Positions 22,601-34,800 of a stretch of 64,000 nt of DNA are shown here, in pieces; the first letter of the stretch is position 1, and each line of letters starts with the position of its first letter. Position numbers and translations under genes: made by a program. The stretch comes from Xestospongia bergquistia. Its lineage: Eukaryota > Porifera > Demospongiae > Haplosclerida > Petrosiidae. The DNA is taken from assembly GCA_963965975.1 (NCBI GenBank), contig OZ014411.1, forward strand, positions 17,884,446 to 17,948,445, given 5' to 3'. Under the pieces are notes generated by a model. It saw only the letters and a list, made by a program, of their open reading frames with translations, ran no database searches and was not told the DNA's origin.

Positions 22601-25600
22601 GTCCATACCAAGGATTGGCTGTAAGTTAAGATGTGTGATGTTTCATTTCAAAAATTCAACTCTTTAGGGTCTGCATGTATTTGATCATGAAAGGAGTCGA
22701 GACAATTCTAGCAATGTTCTTATTACACAACTAACAGGTTAATTATAAAAAGAAATTGTATAAATATTTTTTATAGTTTTTTATATAAACATTATCTTTT
22801 CAAAGCCTTTCACAATGATGCATATTTTTAACCATAGACCTTATTCAGTGCTAATTTTAAAAAGATTCATATGATTATGAAGTCACATTTACCATGCGTT
22901 AATATCTCTTGTTTGGTTGTCCATATTATAGGGTAAACAGTGATTATGGATTGATTTATTTATTTAAGAAGTATCATAATGTGTATTTTCGGTAAATGAG
23001 TTGATAATTATGAATCATAACTACTTATTTGACACCTATTTTGTCTATATAAACAAAATGTATATATACCAAGTGCATGCTCATTGCATTTGTTTGTAAA
23101 TTACAATTGTGTTATTGGATATAGCTTCTGGTCACAGAAACTTAGCCACAGCAATATGAGCATAATCAATATCGTGGACTAATGAATTGATTCTCATCCC
23201 TTCTATGAAGATTTCAGTAGCCTAATACTAGGCTCAATCTTCCTCCTCTTTACTGTACATTTATTAAACAAACATCATATGAAAATAGCATCACTCCAAT
23301 TCCTAATGTTATTAGTCTTTTTCCAATATGACTGAACAATCAAGAACAATTAACATGTAGAAGGCAAGGCTTCAAACTGATATGAATATTTTTAAAAATT
23401 AACACTGAATAAACTCTATAAAAAATGCGGTATAATGAATGAAAATGAAAGAAACAGTTTCAGTAGCTCAGTCTATTTTTTATGTCAGGAAGTTGTTTAG
23501 GTTGTGTGATATTATGACAATTGTCATTACCATACATTATGATATTAAATGGAATCTATATACATTCACTCTGACACTCACTTCTACCATGTAATATTGT
23601 GACTGCAATCTACCTTATCATTTTGCTGCTATTGTCATGATCCTTTAACAAAAGTGAAGACTTAAGATTATTAATAAATGTGTTATTTAATTAACAAAGT
23701 CTTTGCTTCATTGTAGTAACTGTTAAATTGTTAATCTTTATTGTAGTAACTCTAAATCTTTAATCTTTTAATTGTTTTAACCAAAGTATGTATACTGATT
23801 ATTTCAGGTGAATATGAGTGTGTACTTAGAGGCTTTGAAGGTCCCTATAATAGCTGCAATTTGACTGTGTGCTGTAATGACTCATGGAAAGGTTTGTAAA
23901 GTTATAACTTACTGTAACATCATTTTGACATGTATATGTGGTATTTCTTATATAGTTAATTATATAGGTGTGCTGTTTAACAACAGAAAGTGGCTTTATT
24001 GGAATGTTTTGATTTAAGTAATATTTCTGTCTTTAATAGGAGGCTATCTACCTACTGATGGCTATTGTCCTAATGGAACTTGTGTTTGTAGGTTTATAAG
24101 CTTGTATGCATTGAGCTCTATTGTTGTCTGCAGTATTCTTTTAATTATTGGTATTATAATTAGTGTATTATTCTTTGTTGTCAATCTGTTGTTGAGAAAT
24201 AACAGGTAAGAATTTGTTATCAAATTATTTTTTATTTAATTGTACATCCCTGTAGACATTTATCTCAATGATCAAATAAATACTTAGCTATTATCATGTA
24301 TTTTATTACCAGTAATGACATCATTTGTTTTATTGTTTCCTCTTTCTTAGACATTTCAAAGCTTCATCACCTGTTCATAATTGCATTATGACTGTGGCAT
24401 GTGCCTTTATGTTAGTAGGAGGTGTGATTGAACTTGTTGCTTTTGTCATAGGAATTACTGGAAATGGTAAAGGAGCCTTACCTTATCTTTGTAATGTGAG
24501 TATTGAGTGATCACAGTGACCTAGTGACATTTTTTAAAATGATAAAACTACTTTTTACAAGGAACCTTTTTAAAAAAAGCGTAAGCCATATTTTTGTTAC
24601 TAAGTTTTGCAATATGCTACAAGTTTTAGATCAAGTTATTATTGTTTTTGATTATACTTAACTCAAAAATATATTCTTTCTTTTTCTTTAACTCTCTATC
24701 TACATGTAGTTGATTTAGAAAAAATTAAGATCATGATACATTTTAATATAACAATTATTCTCACCTTTACGACACATTAGCTTATAAACATTAGGAGTAT
24801 TAATTATATTAACATTTTTATTATGGAAAAGTGAATTGTCTTTAGATATCATCATCACTTTTATACAGGTTAGTGTTGGATTGTTTTGGTTGTCACTTGC
24901 TACAATCAATGCTACTGTATTTGTAAAAAACTGGAGAATATTTCGTATATTCTATAATCCTGAATATAAAGAATTAGTAAGATCTTACTCTTCTATATAA
25001 ATTATCTGGACTTTCCTGTATAAAATTATCTGCATTTGTATTCTTTTGTCTAGAAATACCTTTCAAATTTTGTGCTAAACATTGCCATTATTATCATAGT
25101 CCTTCCAATAGTAGTTGGTATTATTGTCCTATACTGTTTTAATCCAATACCAGAAATTGATACAAACACTTTTCAATCAAAATGTCCAAATATAGTGAGT
25201 CTTACTTTTCATTTCATTGTCTTTCCATTATGTATTTTCTAAGATGTTTTTAAATTCATGTCATATATTTTTGACCATTTCATAAACATTATGTAGTTAT
25301 TATGAACATTTTTGTTCACAGAATGGTACCCAGAAAACCTTTGTTGAGGAAGATACGTGTCTGACATATGTATATGGTTGGAATACAGCATTTGGAACAT
25401 ATCTTGTAATTCTGTTTGTAATTGTATTTATAATTGGTGCATATAACTGCAAAATGCTTTCCATTTATAAGAAAGAAGGAGAAGTAGCAACACTAACATC
25501 AGCTATATCTGTGTTGGTACTTACCTTTTATGACATAGCTGTTAGTGCTCTTACTCATTCTCATCGTGTTCCACGTATTGAAACTCTAATTGTGCTGTAT

Positions 25601-26339
25601 TGTGGCAGCCTTTCAATTTACTGCATCTTCATTTTGACTTTTACATACTTACCAAAGGTAAATTGAACTGGTATCATCATGTTAACATAATCCCTGGGTT
25701 AGTGTACATCATTGCTAGTGTCTCATGATAAGGACCAAAACAATATGGAAGAAATAATTGTAATAGACGCTATTATTGAATGATTAATGCAGTTGTACAG
25801 CTAGTATATTCTTATTATATGGTATTATGAGTACAATAATGTTGTGAGTATGTTAACAAATTTGAATATCAGTTCCAATTTGATAAGATTCTACTTCTAT
25901 TTTTGTTTATATAGTTAATTGGTATTCTAAGGGATAAGACTCAGACTCGAGACAGTCGTGCATCTTTGTACCGTAGAATATTTGTGCAACTCCATGATGC
26001 TGCTGCTGATTTGAAATACTCTTTAAACAAGGTATGTATTCACTTTTTTATTTGCTACAGAATTTGTAAAATTAGTTGTGTTCTAGCTCTTAAAATTGTA
26101 TTCTGACTCATTTTGAATGCATTCTTACTATAAACAAATGTATAGTCATTTATATGATAAACTTAGCTTTACTTTCATATTTAATTTGTATGTGATTGTA
26201 GTCTTTAGTTCTAGGTGTGATGTTGATATAGTTTTTTAAATGTTGTTAATATAGTCCATTCATTACATAGATTGATAACTCAATAGCTACTTTGTCAACT
26301 AAAGAACAACTCATTAAAAGTAAAAATCTTGAGCAGTAG
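17586..26339 (+). CDS. GABA-B-like class C G-protein-coupled receptor
   Basis: Sixteen exons: 17586-17864, 17939-18073, 18807-18977, 19030-19125, 19509-19574, 19766-19948, 22315-22620, 22668-22737, 23808-23891, 24040-24205, 24351-24495, 24869-24976, 25054-25194, 25322-25657, 25915-26031 and 26271-26339. They sum to 2472 bp (823 residues) with consistent phase. Residues 1-18 form a signal peptide; ~20-440 form a Venus-flytrap ligand-binding domain (LGFFPCSPDLN near the start, GVIGPDHS, DHVWILPGIYNTKWW, EYECVLRGF). A short Cys-containing linker follows, with no nine-cysteine domain, as in GABA-B rather than mGlu receptors. Seven TM helices span ~483-762; KNWRIFRIF after TM3 and FTYLPK after TM7 are GABA-B-like. 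The predicted role is a plasma-membrane G-protein-coupled sensor; the ligand is not determinable here. No break was found. Exons 5 and 6 join without the exon-like segment at 19290-19390. Confidence 0.93.
18280..18466. mobile_element. 187-bp MITE with TA target duplication, GPCR intron 2
   Basis: Ends are TA|CTGTAAATGTCAAAATTTT and its inverted copy AAAATTTTGACATTTACGG|TA. The interior has no coding capacity. The terminal CTGTAAAT is shared with the pogo-like element at 59511-61116, which suggests related transposition machinery (inference). Confidence 0.85.
19648..19685. repeat. (TA)n microsatellite
   Basis: About 19 uninterrupted TA dinucleotides in the intron between GPCR exons 5 and 6. 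Confidence 0.95.
21508..21590. repeat. Degenerate (GGAT/GAAT)n microsatellite
   Basis: Mixed ggat, gaat and aaat tetranucleotide units in one register across roughly 80 bp inside the GPCR intron. Confidence 0.9.
22191..22208. repeat. Poly-C tract
   Basis: Eighteen consecutive C residues, flanked by CTCT on the left and TCCC plus an A run on the right. This is a rare G/C homopolymer in AT-rich DNA and a likely site of length polymorphism or sequencing error. Confidence 0.95.
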
Positions 26340-27271
26340 TCCAACACAACTGTGAATTTTTTAATGTATGTCTTTTATTTTCATATATAGTTTATATCAT
26401 TTATTAATACATTCTCTTATATCTAATTCCATCACTGTAAATTTTTGAGATTTTTATTGAATATATTTAATATGAAATGGAATTAAATTTATAACTGAAA
26501 ACAGTTAATTTACTGTATATTATTCAATATCAGTACAAAAGTAGACTCAAAGAATTCATTAATCAATAGTATAGTATTGATAACTGATAAATGGACAGAC
26601 TAGCTGTTTTTTCAAATAATTCATGTGATGTACATCTAATCCATTGCTGCAAGCCCTGTTAATTTAACCAGTTAATACTGCTACTGATTAGCCATATATC
26701 CAGTCACTATAGTACTACCTATTTGCTATTGCAAAGAAGTTATTGACTGTTAAAAAAAATTCTACATGGCAATTTAATCAGTTGCACAGAAGATTTTTAC
26801 TCATTTACCTTCTAATCTTGTGATCCTGACACATTTGCCCAATCTCAGTAGTATTGGTCATTTTATTCCTTTTTTGTCTGTTCATGCACTATCTAGCATC
26901 TAAGTACGATATGTGGTTTTTCAGTATATACGTTAATGGAAGGTTAGTTTATCTACATGCTCAGTGAAAAGTTTTAATGTCGCATGGTTTGTCTCTGTCT
27001 CTGATAAGATTGAAATATGCCAGACATTAGTGGCATATTTTCAAAAGACAAGCAACGTTTAACCAACATGCAAATCTGTTCATAGCATATAACCCCAAAA
27101 CTAATCAGTGCATAAAAACATATGGGACTTAAGATATAATAATCTTTGTTCAACAAAACCTGAACAGATGTGATCCGTTGCATCTCTCACTTGTATAGTG
27201 ATCATCTTGCCATAACTATTCCACTTCAGACCTTATTTGTACCTCACGTTGTTGCTCTAGATCTCTGAAAT

Positions 27272-27470
27272 ATGGTTTCATTTTGTTTTGTTTTCTTTGT
27301 CTTATGCTGTTATTTCTGTTTTGTTTACTTTTGTTCTATATTCTTCTTTCTTTTCTTTTGTTTTTCTTTTTTCCTATATTTTTCTTTTGTTGCCTTTGGT
27401 ATCTTTTTCTTTTCTGTTGTTTTCTTTCCTTACATTTTGTTTTGTTTTTGTTTTGTTTTCTTTTATATTT
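27272..27470. repeat. T-rich polypyrimidine tract
   Basis: Irregular TTTTC/TTTTG repeats for about 200 bp. Reading frames across it give Phe/Leu/Cys-rich peptides in three frames at once, which is the mark of low-complexity DNA and not of a membrane protein gene. Confidence 0.9.
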
Positions 27471-28714
27471 TATTTACATATAATTACATAGGTTGGTTAG
27501 GCAGACATGTGTAGATATTACAGTTCAATGGCTTCCATATAATAACTGGACTGAGCAACATGACTCCCTCTTAAGCATGATAATAACATACCTAGTTCAG
27601 GAGTGTAGCAGTCCCTCTATGATACATAGCACTAACTGCATGTAATAAGAGTATGAGGTGGCAACAGCGGGCTGGGTGGGCTAACATGCACATCATTATA
27701 GCAATCAGCATAATGTTCTGGAGACGTAAGTGATTCCTCGGATCCCTGCTCACTTCTATGATTATGTATGCATATTCACTTCCTATATAGTTCTGGAGAT
27801 GTAGCTCCTGGGCCAACTACTAGTTGGGCAGAGTACTACAAAGAGTATTTTTAGGTTTATTGATTTCTTACACATTCACAATATGTTCATGTGTAATAAG
27901 TGCTGTATTAGTTCACTTAATATATTAATTATTATATTATTGTTCTTGATTTATGAGTTTCCAAACAGAAGTATTCAGACCTCACTAATATCATGCTCTA
28001 TTGAGTGATGCAAGTAAACAGATTTTGTCTACAGTCAATAGCTAACAAGATGTTTCTACTGTCCTAATTAGCGCAGAAGTTCAAAAGTCACTTTCATTTG
28101 TTTTGACCTGTCCTAATGTAGTACAGAAGTATCATTAAGAACACTAATGCTTAATATGTAGAATGATCTAGTAAAAATGGCTGCTGTATATTAATTATTG
28201 CATACAATAGCCTCATATCACAGTTAGAACAATACTGCAGGCTTCTAAAACAACAACCTCTCATTTTTGAGTGTTAGCAAAGCCATTACACTATACTAGT
28301 TAAGCCTAAGAATGCTATATGTAGCCAAGAACCAGCAATTTGTCTGACCACTCAATTTCTTTCTTCTGTTTTTTAGCTAGCTTAATTGTCAACATCCATA
28401 CATATCGAAAAAAAAGTCAGCAAAGAAATCAAAACTATTTTCCAATAGATAATTATTATGACACTCATACCTTCCTTTTTGAGAAATCATAAATGTCCCA
28501 TTTTGTCTTCAACATGAGAAGCTAGAAGTCTCATACTGAAGTCTAACAGAGATTGTAAATTGACAGTACCTCTTCTGAGGAATATATGCAATGCGGAAGA
28601 CAATGTGTCATGAATAATGCTACCTATAGTACAATGAAGAGGGACTGACAGATGCCAGATTAAACATCAGAATATTGAGAAGGAGCCACAATTATTGTTG
28701 AGACACAAAAGACA

Positions 28715-29203
28715 ATGGCTTACCATACACTCATACAATCTCTCTCTACTCTGCAGTCTAGTGGCTCCAAATTTTTTTTACAAATATCCCATTCCCCTGG
28801 GTGGCGGAGGAGAACTCTACAGTGCCTGAGTGCAAGCTATGTGTGCACATGTAGTTTGGTTGTCCTTTTCACTTCTTCTGTCACTCTGAGCTCACTCTCT
28901 ATTCATTTGTTGTCACCACTAGTTCAGTTAATAACTACTCTTTTTTCTTTACCTGGAGACCACTTGTTACAAATAACTCTCTCTTTCATCCTCTATGATG
29001 TGATTGGACATTCAGGAACTCGTCAACTACTAATTGTAAGTTTTGTTTATTTCTTTTATTTTAATTGTATTCTTCTATCTTTTACCAAGTTTTTATTTAT
29101 AGTTTGTTGTTACACATATTGTCTTTTCATTTGTTATGTTAACAAGTTCAGAAAACAACTCCTTGACAATTTGTCAAACGTAAATCATATTAGCTTCAGT
29201 TAA
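28715..29203 (+). CDS. Unassigned ORF, 162 codons
   Basis: An ATG-initiated frame of 162 residues stands out for length in this gene-poor stretch. The product is Ser/Leu/Phe-rich with hydrophobic segments and a run of aromatic residues after residue ~108. A GTAAGT at 29036 could be a splice donor, making only the first ~107 residues exonic. I recognise no family, motif or partner exon. It may be chance or part of an undescribed repeat. Confidence 0.2.
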   Translation: MAYHTLIQSLSTLQSSGSKFFLQISHSPGWRRRTLQCLSASYVCTCSLVVLFTSSVTLSSLSIHLLSPLVQLITTLFSLPGDHLLQITLSFILYDVIGHSGTRQLLIVSFVYFFYFNCILLSFTKFLFIVCCYTYCLFICYVNKFRKQLLDNLSNVNHISFS

Positions 29204-29638
29204 TCATTAATCATTAAGTTTCAAATTCTAAGTTCTTTTATGAAAACTGAAGTAGTTTAGAATTCAATGTCTCAGCCCTTAACAACTACAATCATACTGA
29301 ATTTATTTCACTCTTTTTGAAAGAAACACAAAATACTCAATAAAACTATTGTATTGCATATCAATCCATCTTTCTTATTATAACAGCCACAGAGGGGATA
29401 TGACCACTCTCTTACATGTACCATGAAGTATGAATAACATACTCTGTCCTGCATGTTTGCTTACATATATTATGTCATTCTTTTGTACACATGCACAGAG
29501 TCATATGTGTGCATATTTATGCCATAATGCAATATGCAATAGTAATAATATACATGCAAGTTTTATATTTCAAACACCATAAAACCAAGAAAATAATTTT
29601 AAGATACAACACAAAAGACATTAAATAGAAATTTATAA

Positions 29639-29643
29639 ATATA

Positions 29644-29696
<53 letters not shown>
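29639..29696. repeat. (TA)n microsatellite
   Basis: About 58 bp of nearly pure TA repeat with one TT interruption. Confidence 0.95.
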
Positions 29697-30405
29697 GCAT
29701 AGATAGATATAGATATATGTATAGACATGCATAGATATAATATCTATGGAAAATTACAATGTTAGATAAGAAATTACTCTAGAAGCATTTCTTGAACTGC
29801 TGGTACACTTCATATTTTTCTGAAAAGTTATACATCAGTGCTATTTTAATAGTACATCCAACTATAGATACTACTAAAATATCACTCATATACTGTTTTG
29901 TGTCTACATTACAGCCAAATTAAAAGAACATACTTAGCAAGTTGATCCTTTTAAATGCTTTCTTTCCCATTCCTAAAAAAACTTTTATTAAATATTTATG
30001 TAATTGATCTGGTCTATTGTTAAACTGGTCAGCCATTTTTAAATTAGACTATAGTTTGCATTTGGGCCTTAACATGATATACAATATAATATGACATGTA
30101 CCAACAGATGTCACCACACTATTACATACATAACTCAATATAATTTTATGAGGTTTATTGAAATAACAATTAGTAAATAATAAACATTTTCTGAAGATAA
30201 ATGAAAAAATAGAGGTATGCCTAATAACAGTCCAACACAAGAATGTAAACAAGGTACCATATGCAAGCAAATATTTTAATAGTGTTTGCAAAATCAATTC
30301 TAGGTTTTGAGAAATTAGATTAAACCTCACTCAATAACTATATATATATAATATTATATGTTAGAACAGAATTAAAGGACAAAAGAACAGAGCTCTCGCT
30401 GTGTT

Positions 30406-30448
30406 GCTGTTACTCCGAGTTTCACGCGTTATGCGATCGTCAGACAGC
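30406..30448 (-). ncRNA. Hammerhead ribozyme-like motif (left arm, minus strand)
   Basis: This is the mirror image of the plus-strand motif within the palindrome. Read on the minus strand it has CTGACGA, a short stem II, GAAAC, a short stem III (ACU/AGU closing a 3-nt loop) and a GUA cleavage triplet followed by ACAGC, which pairs with the leading GCTGT. It shares the central GCTGT/ACAGC step with its twin on the plus strand. Confidence 0.55.
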
Positions 30449-30489
30449 TGTCTGACGATCGCATAACGCGTGAAACTCTGAGTAACAGC
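30447..30489 (+). ncRNA. Hammerhead ribozyme-like motif (right arm, plus strand)
   Basis: Order seen: GCTGT (stem I, 30447-30451); CTGACGA core (30452-30458, consensus CUGANGA); stem II as CGC/GCG around an AUAAC loop; GAAA (30472-30475); stem III ACU/AGU with a 3-nt loop; cleavage triplet GUA ending at 30484; then ACAGC (30485-30489) pairing perfectly with GCTGT. This is a minimal type I hammerhead. Weak points are a U-U opposition next to the core in stem II and a very short stem III. Minimal hammerheads are known in Penelope-like retroelements, which fits the 36411 copy. Confidence 0.6.
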
Positions 30490-31894
30490 AACACAGCGAG
30501 AGCTCTGTTCTTTTGTCCTTTAATTCTGTTCTAACCCGCTCTGTCTAAACGACATCGAGCACTCTTCAACAGACTTAGATACTTAAGTATAATATTATAT
30601 GTTATATTTTATGATTAAAAGTTTGAAAAAACTACAATTTGCAAAAATCATGAAATATCCTTACCCAATATATTTTCTAAACTTGTGACTTAGTATTTAT
30701 TTAGAGGTTCTATAGTCAGTTATTAACTGATGACATGTTCACTGTTAATTTCAGTATATATCAATAGACAATCTGGACCTTCCTTACATGCATATAGAAT
30801 CAACTTGAACAAGGCCATGCATAAATCAATCAAAGCTGAGGTGCCATAGAGTTTTTCTTCAAAATTGCTTTCTCATATCATCAATTTTTTTAGTTTGTTC
30901 TATTTGAATTAACTGCCATCAACTTTAACAATCATATCATTGTAATATATATCTACTGTACATTCATTTGTTAATCACTTTCAAATTGATAATTCTAGTG
31001 TGTGTAAGAATACAGTACTTACAAACACTAAAATGATAAGCTATTAATGTTCCACCTGTGTAATAACTTAAAAGTTTCTAAAGGTATACTATATATGCCA
31101 TATAAAACATGAACTAAATTAGTACATAAAGTGAATACTGTTGTCTTAAGACAACAGCTCAGAGAACAGTGATCATGAATAAAAAAGTGTATGCATAAAT
31201 TGTTCTTGATCTCACCGCAAAATTAGTAATAAAGAAGCATATTAACTTTCAATGAAAAAAATTAATATTACAGACACCATGTGGTCTAAAAAAGTATGGG
31301 ACTGCTTGACACATTTTCACTTTGGGTTCCAGCCATGTAGTGAAAGGAGAAAAAAGTTTCATGTGATTACTAAAATATATCCATTAGCTATGGCAATGAT
31401 TCTTAATTATTGTTATTGCCATTTATGCTGTGTTAAGATGTCACTGTTAAAGCACAAATGTGTACACCACTAGTTTCAATTACTTCTAACTATTTGAAAG
31501 ATCTAACTGAAGGTATTACAAGTCAGAAGCCACCTTCTCTGTACATCCATACATATGGTAGTCAAGTAACACAATACTCCTAACAGTATCAGTTAAGCAT
31601 TCCCAAATTGTACATTGGATTAATGCATTACCACAACAAGGATTTTTTTCTTTACATGTACAAATGAAAACAGAACTTAGCCTTATTTGATTATTTCTTT
31701 CAGCTTCTCTTTATAGCTGTGAATTGCAATATCAATTTTGTAATTAAAACTATCCATATTTTAAATAACTATAAAGTGAATAGCACATGAACACACTGTT
31801 GAATTGTTTTTAGCTTTTATGGTTGCTTTACAATTACAAACTTAAAAATCAAAAACATTAATGAACAAAGATAAAGTAAAATGTTTAAAAAGTT

Positions 31895-34800
31895 TTATTC
31901 ATGAAGAAGTTTTTCAGCTTCTGGGACATCCCTTGTATCCCTTATTTCCTAAATATTATAAATAATAATAACTTAAGATATTAGCATAACATAGCATGAG
32001 ATCTGAATGATAGTTTATTAATTATTATGACGTTATGCACAATTAATTGTGACAAGTATTCAGATGAACATTATTATGATTATATAAGTAATATTATTGT
32101 TATCATAAAGTTGCTATGACTACTATTTTACAAATTACAATAATTATCATACATGAAGATATATATACATGTCAAAATTTTTGAGCAAATTATTTTACTA
32201 TTGATTGATGTGATACAATCCAGAAAGAATTAAGATCACATATTAGAACGAATGTATCATTAAAACATTTTTTTAGGATTGTTTAATATTGCTGATATAG
32301 GAGTTAGATACCAAGTGTTGGTTACAACTGAAATTAGAAGGTTAGATCATGTCTGTTACAAATGTGAGAAACTTAATTGAGAGTTTTGTTGTAATAGAAA
32401 TTTATTGGTTATGCATAGTGTACATGAGTTGTAACTGATTGGGGTTTAATCATATTCTTTCATTCTTCATATAACAATAATAATAATGTTATGATGAAAA
32501 TCAAGATGGCCAAAAAATCTCAGAACTGCCTGGACATGCAGAGTTATATACTGTATACTTGTACTTCTTGCATAATATTAATTGTATATGTGCATGTACT
32601 TTCATTTATTGTTGCATGTCATAAACTACATGAATATAGCTATATTCTTTCTTTGATTTCATGTTAAAAATTAAAAATTCTTTGGATTATTATTTGTTTT
32701 GAAATCAGTGATATCAATTACAGGAGCTATGGAGTAACAAAATGATGCTAGAAACTACAAAGCAATATCAGTCACATATAGCTATAGGACTTGCAAGTAA
32801 AAGCTTCATTGATTGCAAAGTGCATTAGTGGTTAAACATGTAATTAATTTATGTCAATTGTTGCAGTTCTTCATAAGAATAAAATGATAAAGGCTTCTAT
32901 ATAATAATATGTATAATCAAAAGGACTACAAGACTACTAACCATCTAGCGTGACAGAAAGTAAAAACAAAATGTAATGCTTGATAAGTACATATTATGTT
33001 CTGTATCAAACGACAACATTGCTTCTATATGACTATTTGGACTTTATATGAAACAGATATCATTCATTAGACCAGCTCCATCCCATTTAATAGTCAATAC
33101 ATCTATTCTTATATTTTAATTTTTCCTTAATTAATAATACACATATCAAGTACATACTCATCATTATTACTTACCCTGATTGCTTGAGTAACTGTACAAA
33201 AATTACAGAAAAAACTCAGTGCAAAATCTTTCAGAAAAGTGCCCTGTAGTAATATGGAAAGTAAGAAAAGACAAGAGTCAGTTTATAAAGTAGTTGGAAC
33301 ATAAAAAAGAATATACAATAGAGAAGACCATGGCCCAAGAAAGAATTATATAAGTTGCAAATACAGTTTACACTATACATGAATGCAAAACTTCCATTAA
33401 CAGCTATAAAACATTAATTGTTAGGAAAATATTGGAATTGTCCAAGTTAACTTGAAGACAGATATTAACTTTCATTGAGAAATTATAGAGATAATGTTAA
33501 AAATAACAATAGTGTTTAATAATATTATGTAGGGCTGAACATAGTATAAATGGTTCCTCCATTCATTCTATGATGCTTTGAATTAAATAATAAAAGTTGA
33601 CTTGTATAGGATTGCTTGAGCACCTACTTGCCATTATCAATTTTATTCACAAGTATGATGCTATAAAGTGTTTCTAAGTAGACAATTCTAAACAGACAAA
33701 TTGCTATTATTTCTTGTTTTTTTTCTTTTCTCTCACACTAACACTGTATTGTGCAGAGTTTTCATAATAGTTCAAGATGACAGAAAAAGCATTTTTTAAA
33801 CAAACCATACAGCTTTCAATTAACTCAAAATTGTTATAGTATTAGTTTCTTGCCAATAGTAGCTGTTTATTCAACTGTATTGATTATCACTGACACTGAT
33901 AATGATTTATTAACAATTATCATTACTAATATTATAACCAACCATGTGGTGAATAGTACTTGTACAAACAATGTGGTTGCTTTTATATAATCATATCCCC
34001 AGATGCCCATAATATTAATGCAAGAAAAGGCATCTAAATCAAATTCCTTCCTATACACTTAAGCCACTTTTTCAAATAGCAAATCAGAATGCTTAAAAAT
34101 TATGACATCATCGACCACACTCCTTATTCTCATTGAACATATACAAAGAGAAACAGCATTAACGGTGTTCTTTCGAAGGTAGTCTTTAAAGCTATCATAA
34201 ACATAATGTTCTAACTACTACTTACATTATAATTGTCTGAAGAAAATCACATCAACTAAGTCTATCATACTGCCTATGATTAATGCATCATGATGTCACA
34301 ATGGTAAGTTGTTTTTAGATATTAAGATGATACCCAAAACATAACACCCAAAAAAATAGAAACAAGCATGATAAGAACATTTTTTTAAAAATTAAAGGGG
34401 GTATACACTAATCCATATAAAAATCCTAAAGTAAGTAGTCAAATCTTCTAATGTTAAGCTACAACATGAATATAAAAAAATACAAAATGCAAGCATGATA
34501 AAAACATTTTAAAAAATGTAATGATATGTATGGATGGCAATGCCAAAAGGAAAGAAACAAGGTTCAGATGAACACACAAATCCATGTATAGAAATGCCTA
34601 GAGCACCAAAAGACTGTAGCTGGGATAAAGTCTAATTCCTCTAGAGACAATAAATTTTGGGGTCTCATAAATCACCAAATGTAATCATAGAAAGCATGAA
34701 AAAGTGGATATTGCAATCTATCTTTCATAACAAGTTAGAAAAGTACAAAGGTTTAAAGCTAACCGGCCATATAGGTTCATGTCTAAAATCAATACAAATA

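Larger units (their letters stand above)
30360..30535. repeat. 176-bp near-perfect palindrome of Penelope-like terminal sequence
   Basis: Two 88-bp arms (30360-30447 and 30448-30535) are reverse complements of each other, with a single visible mismatch (c at 30415 against t at 30479 or so) and no spacer. The right arm, plus about 60 bp beyond it (cccgctctgtctaaacgac...), matches the end of the Penelope-like fragment at 36411-36548. The palindrome is therefore two copies of that element's terminus joined head to head. It follows AT-repeat sequence, as the other copy precedes it. Confidence 0.9.
26340..31894. other. Convergent intergenic region, largely gene-free
   Basis: These 5.5 kb lie between the stop of the plus-strand GPCR and the stop of the minus-strand PLAC8 gene. 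Contents I can name: a pyrimidine-rich tract (27272-27470), an unassigned ORF (28715-29203), a TA microsatellite (29639-29696) and the 176-bp palindrome with hammerhead-like cores (30360-30535). The remainder is AT-rich with no recognisable gene. Confidence 0.6.

Noticed and set aside
27272..27514. Three overlapping Phe/Leu/Cys-rich reading frames suggesting a membrane protein
   Set aside because: All three arise from one T-rich pyrimidine tract; low-complexity DNA explains them.
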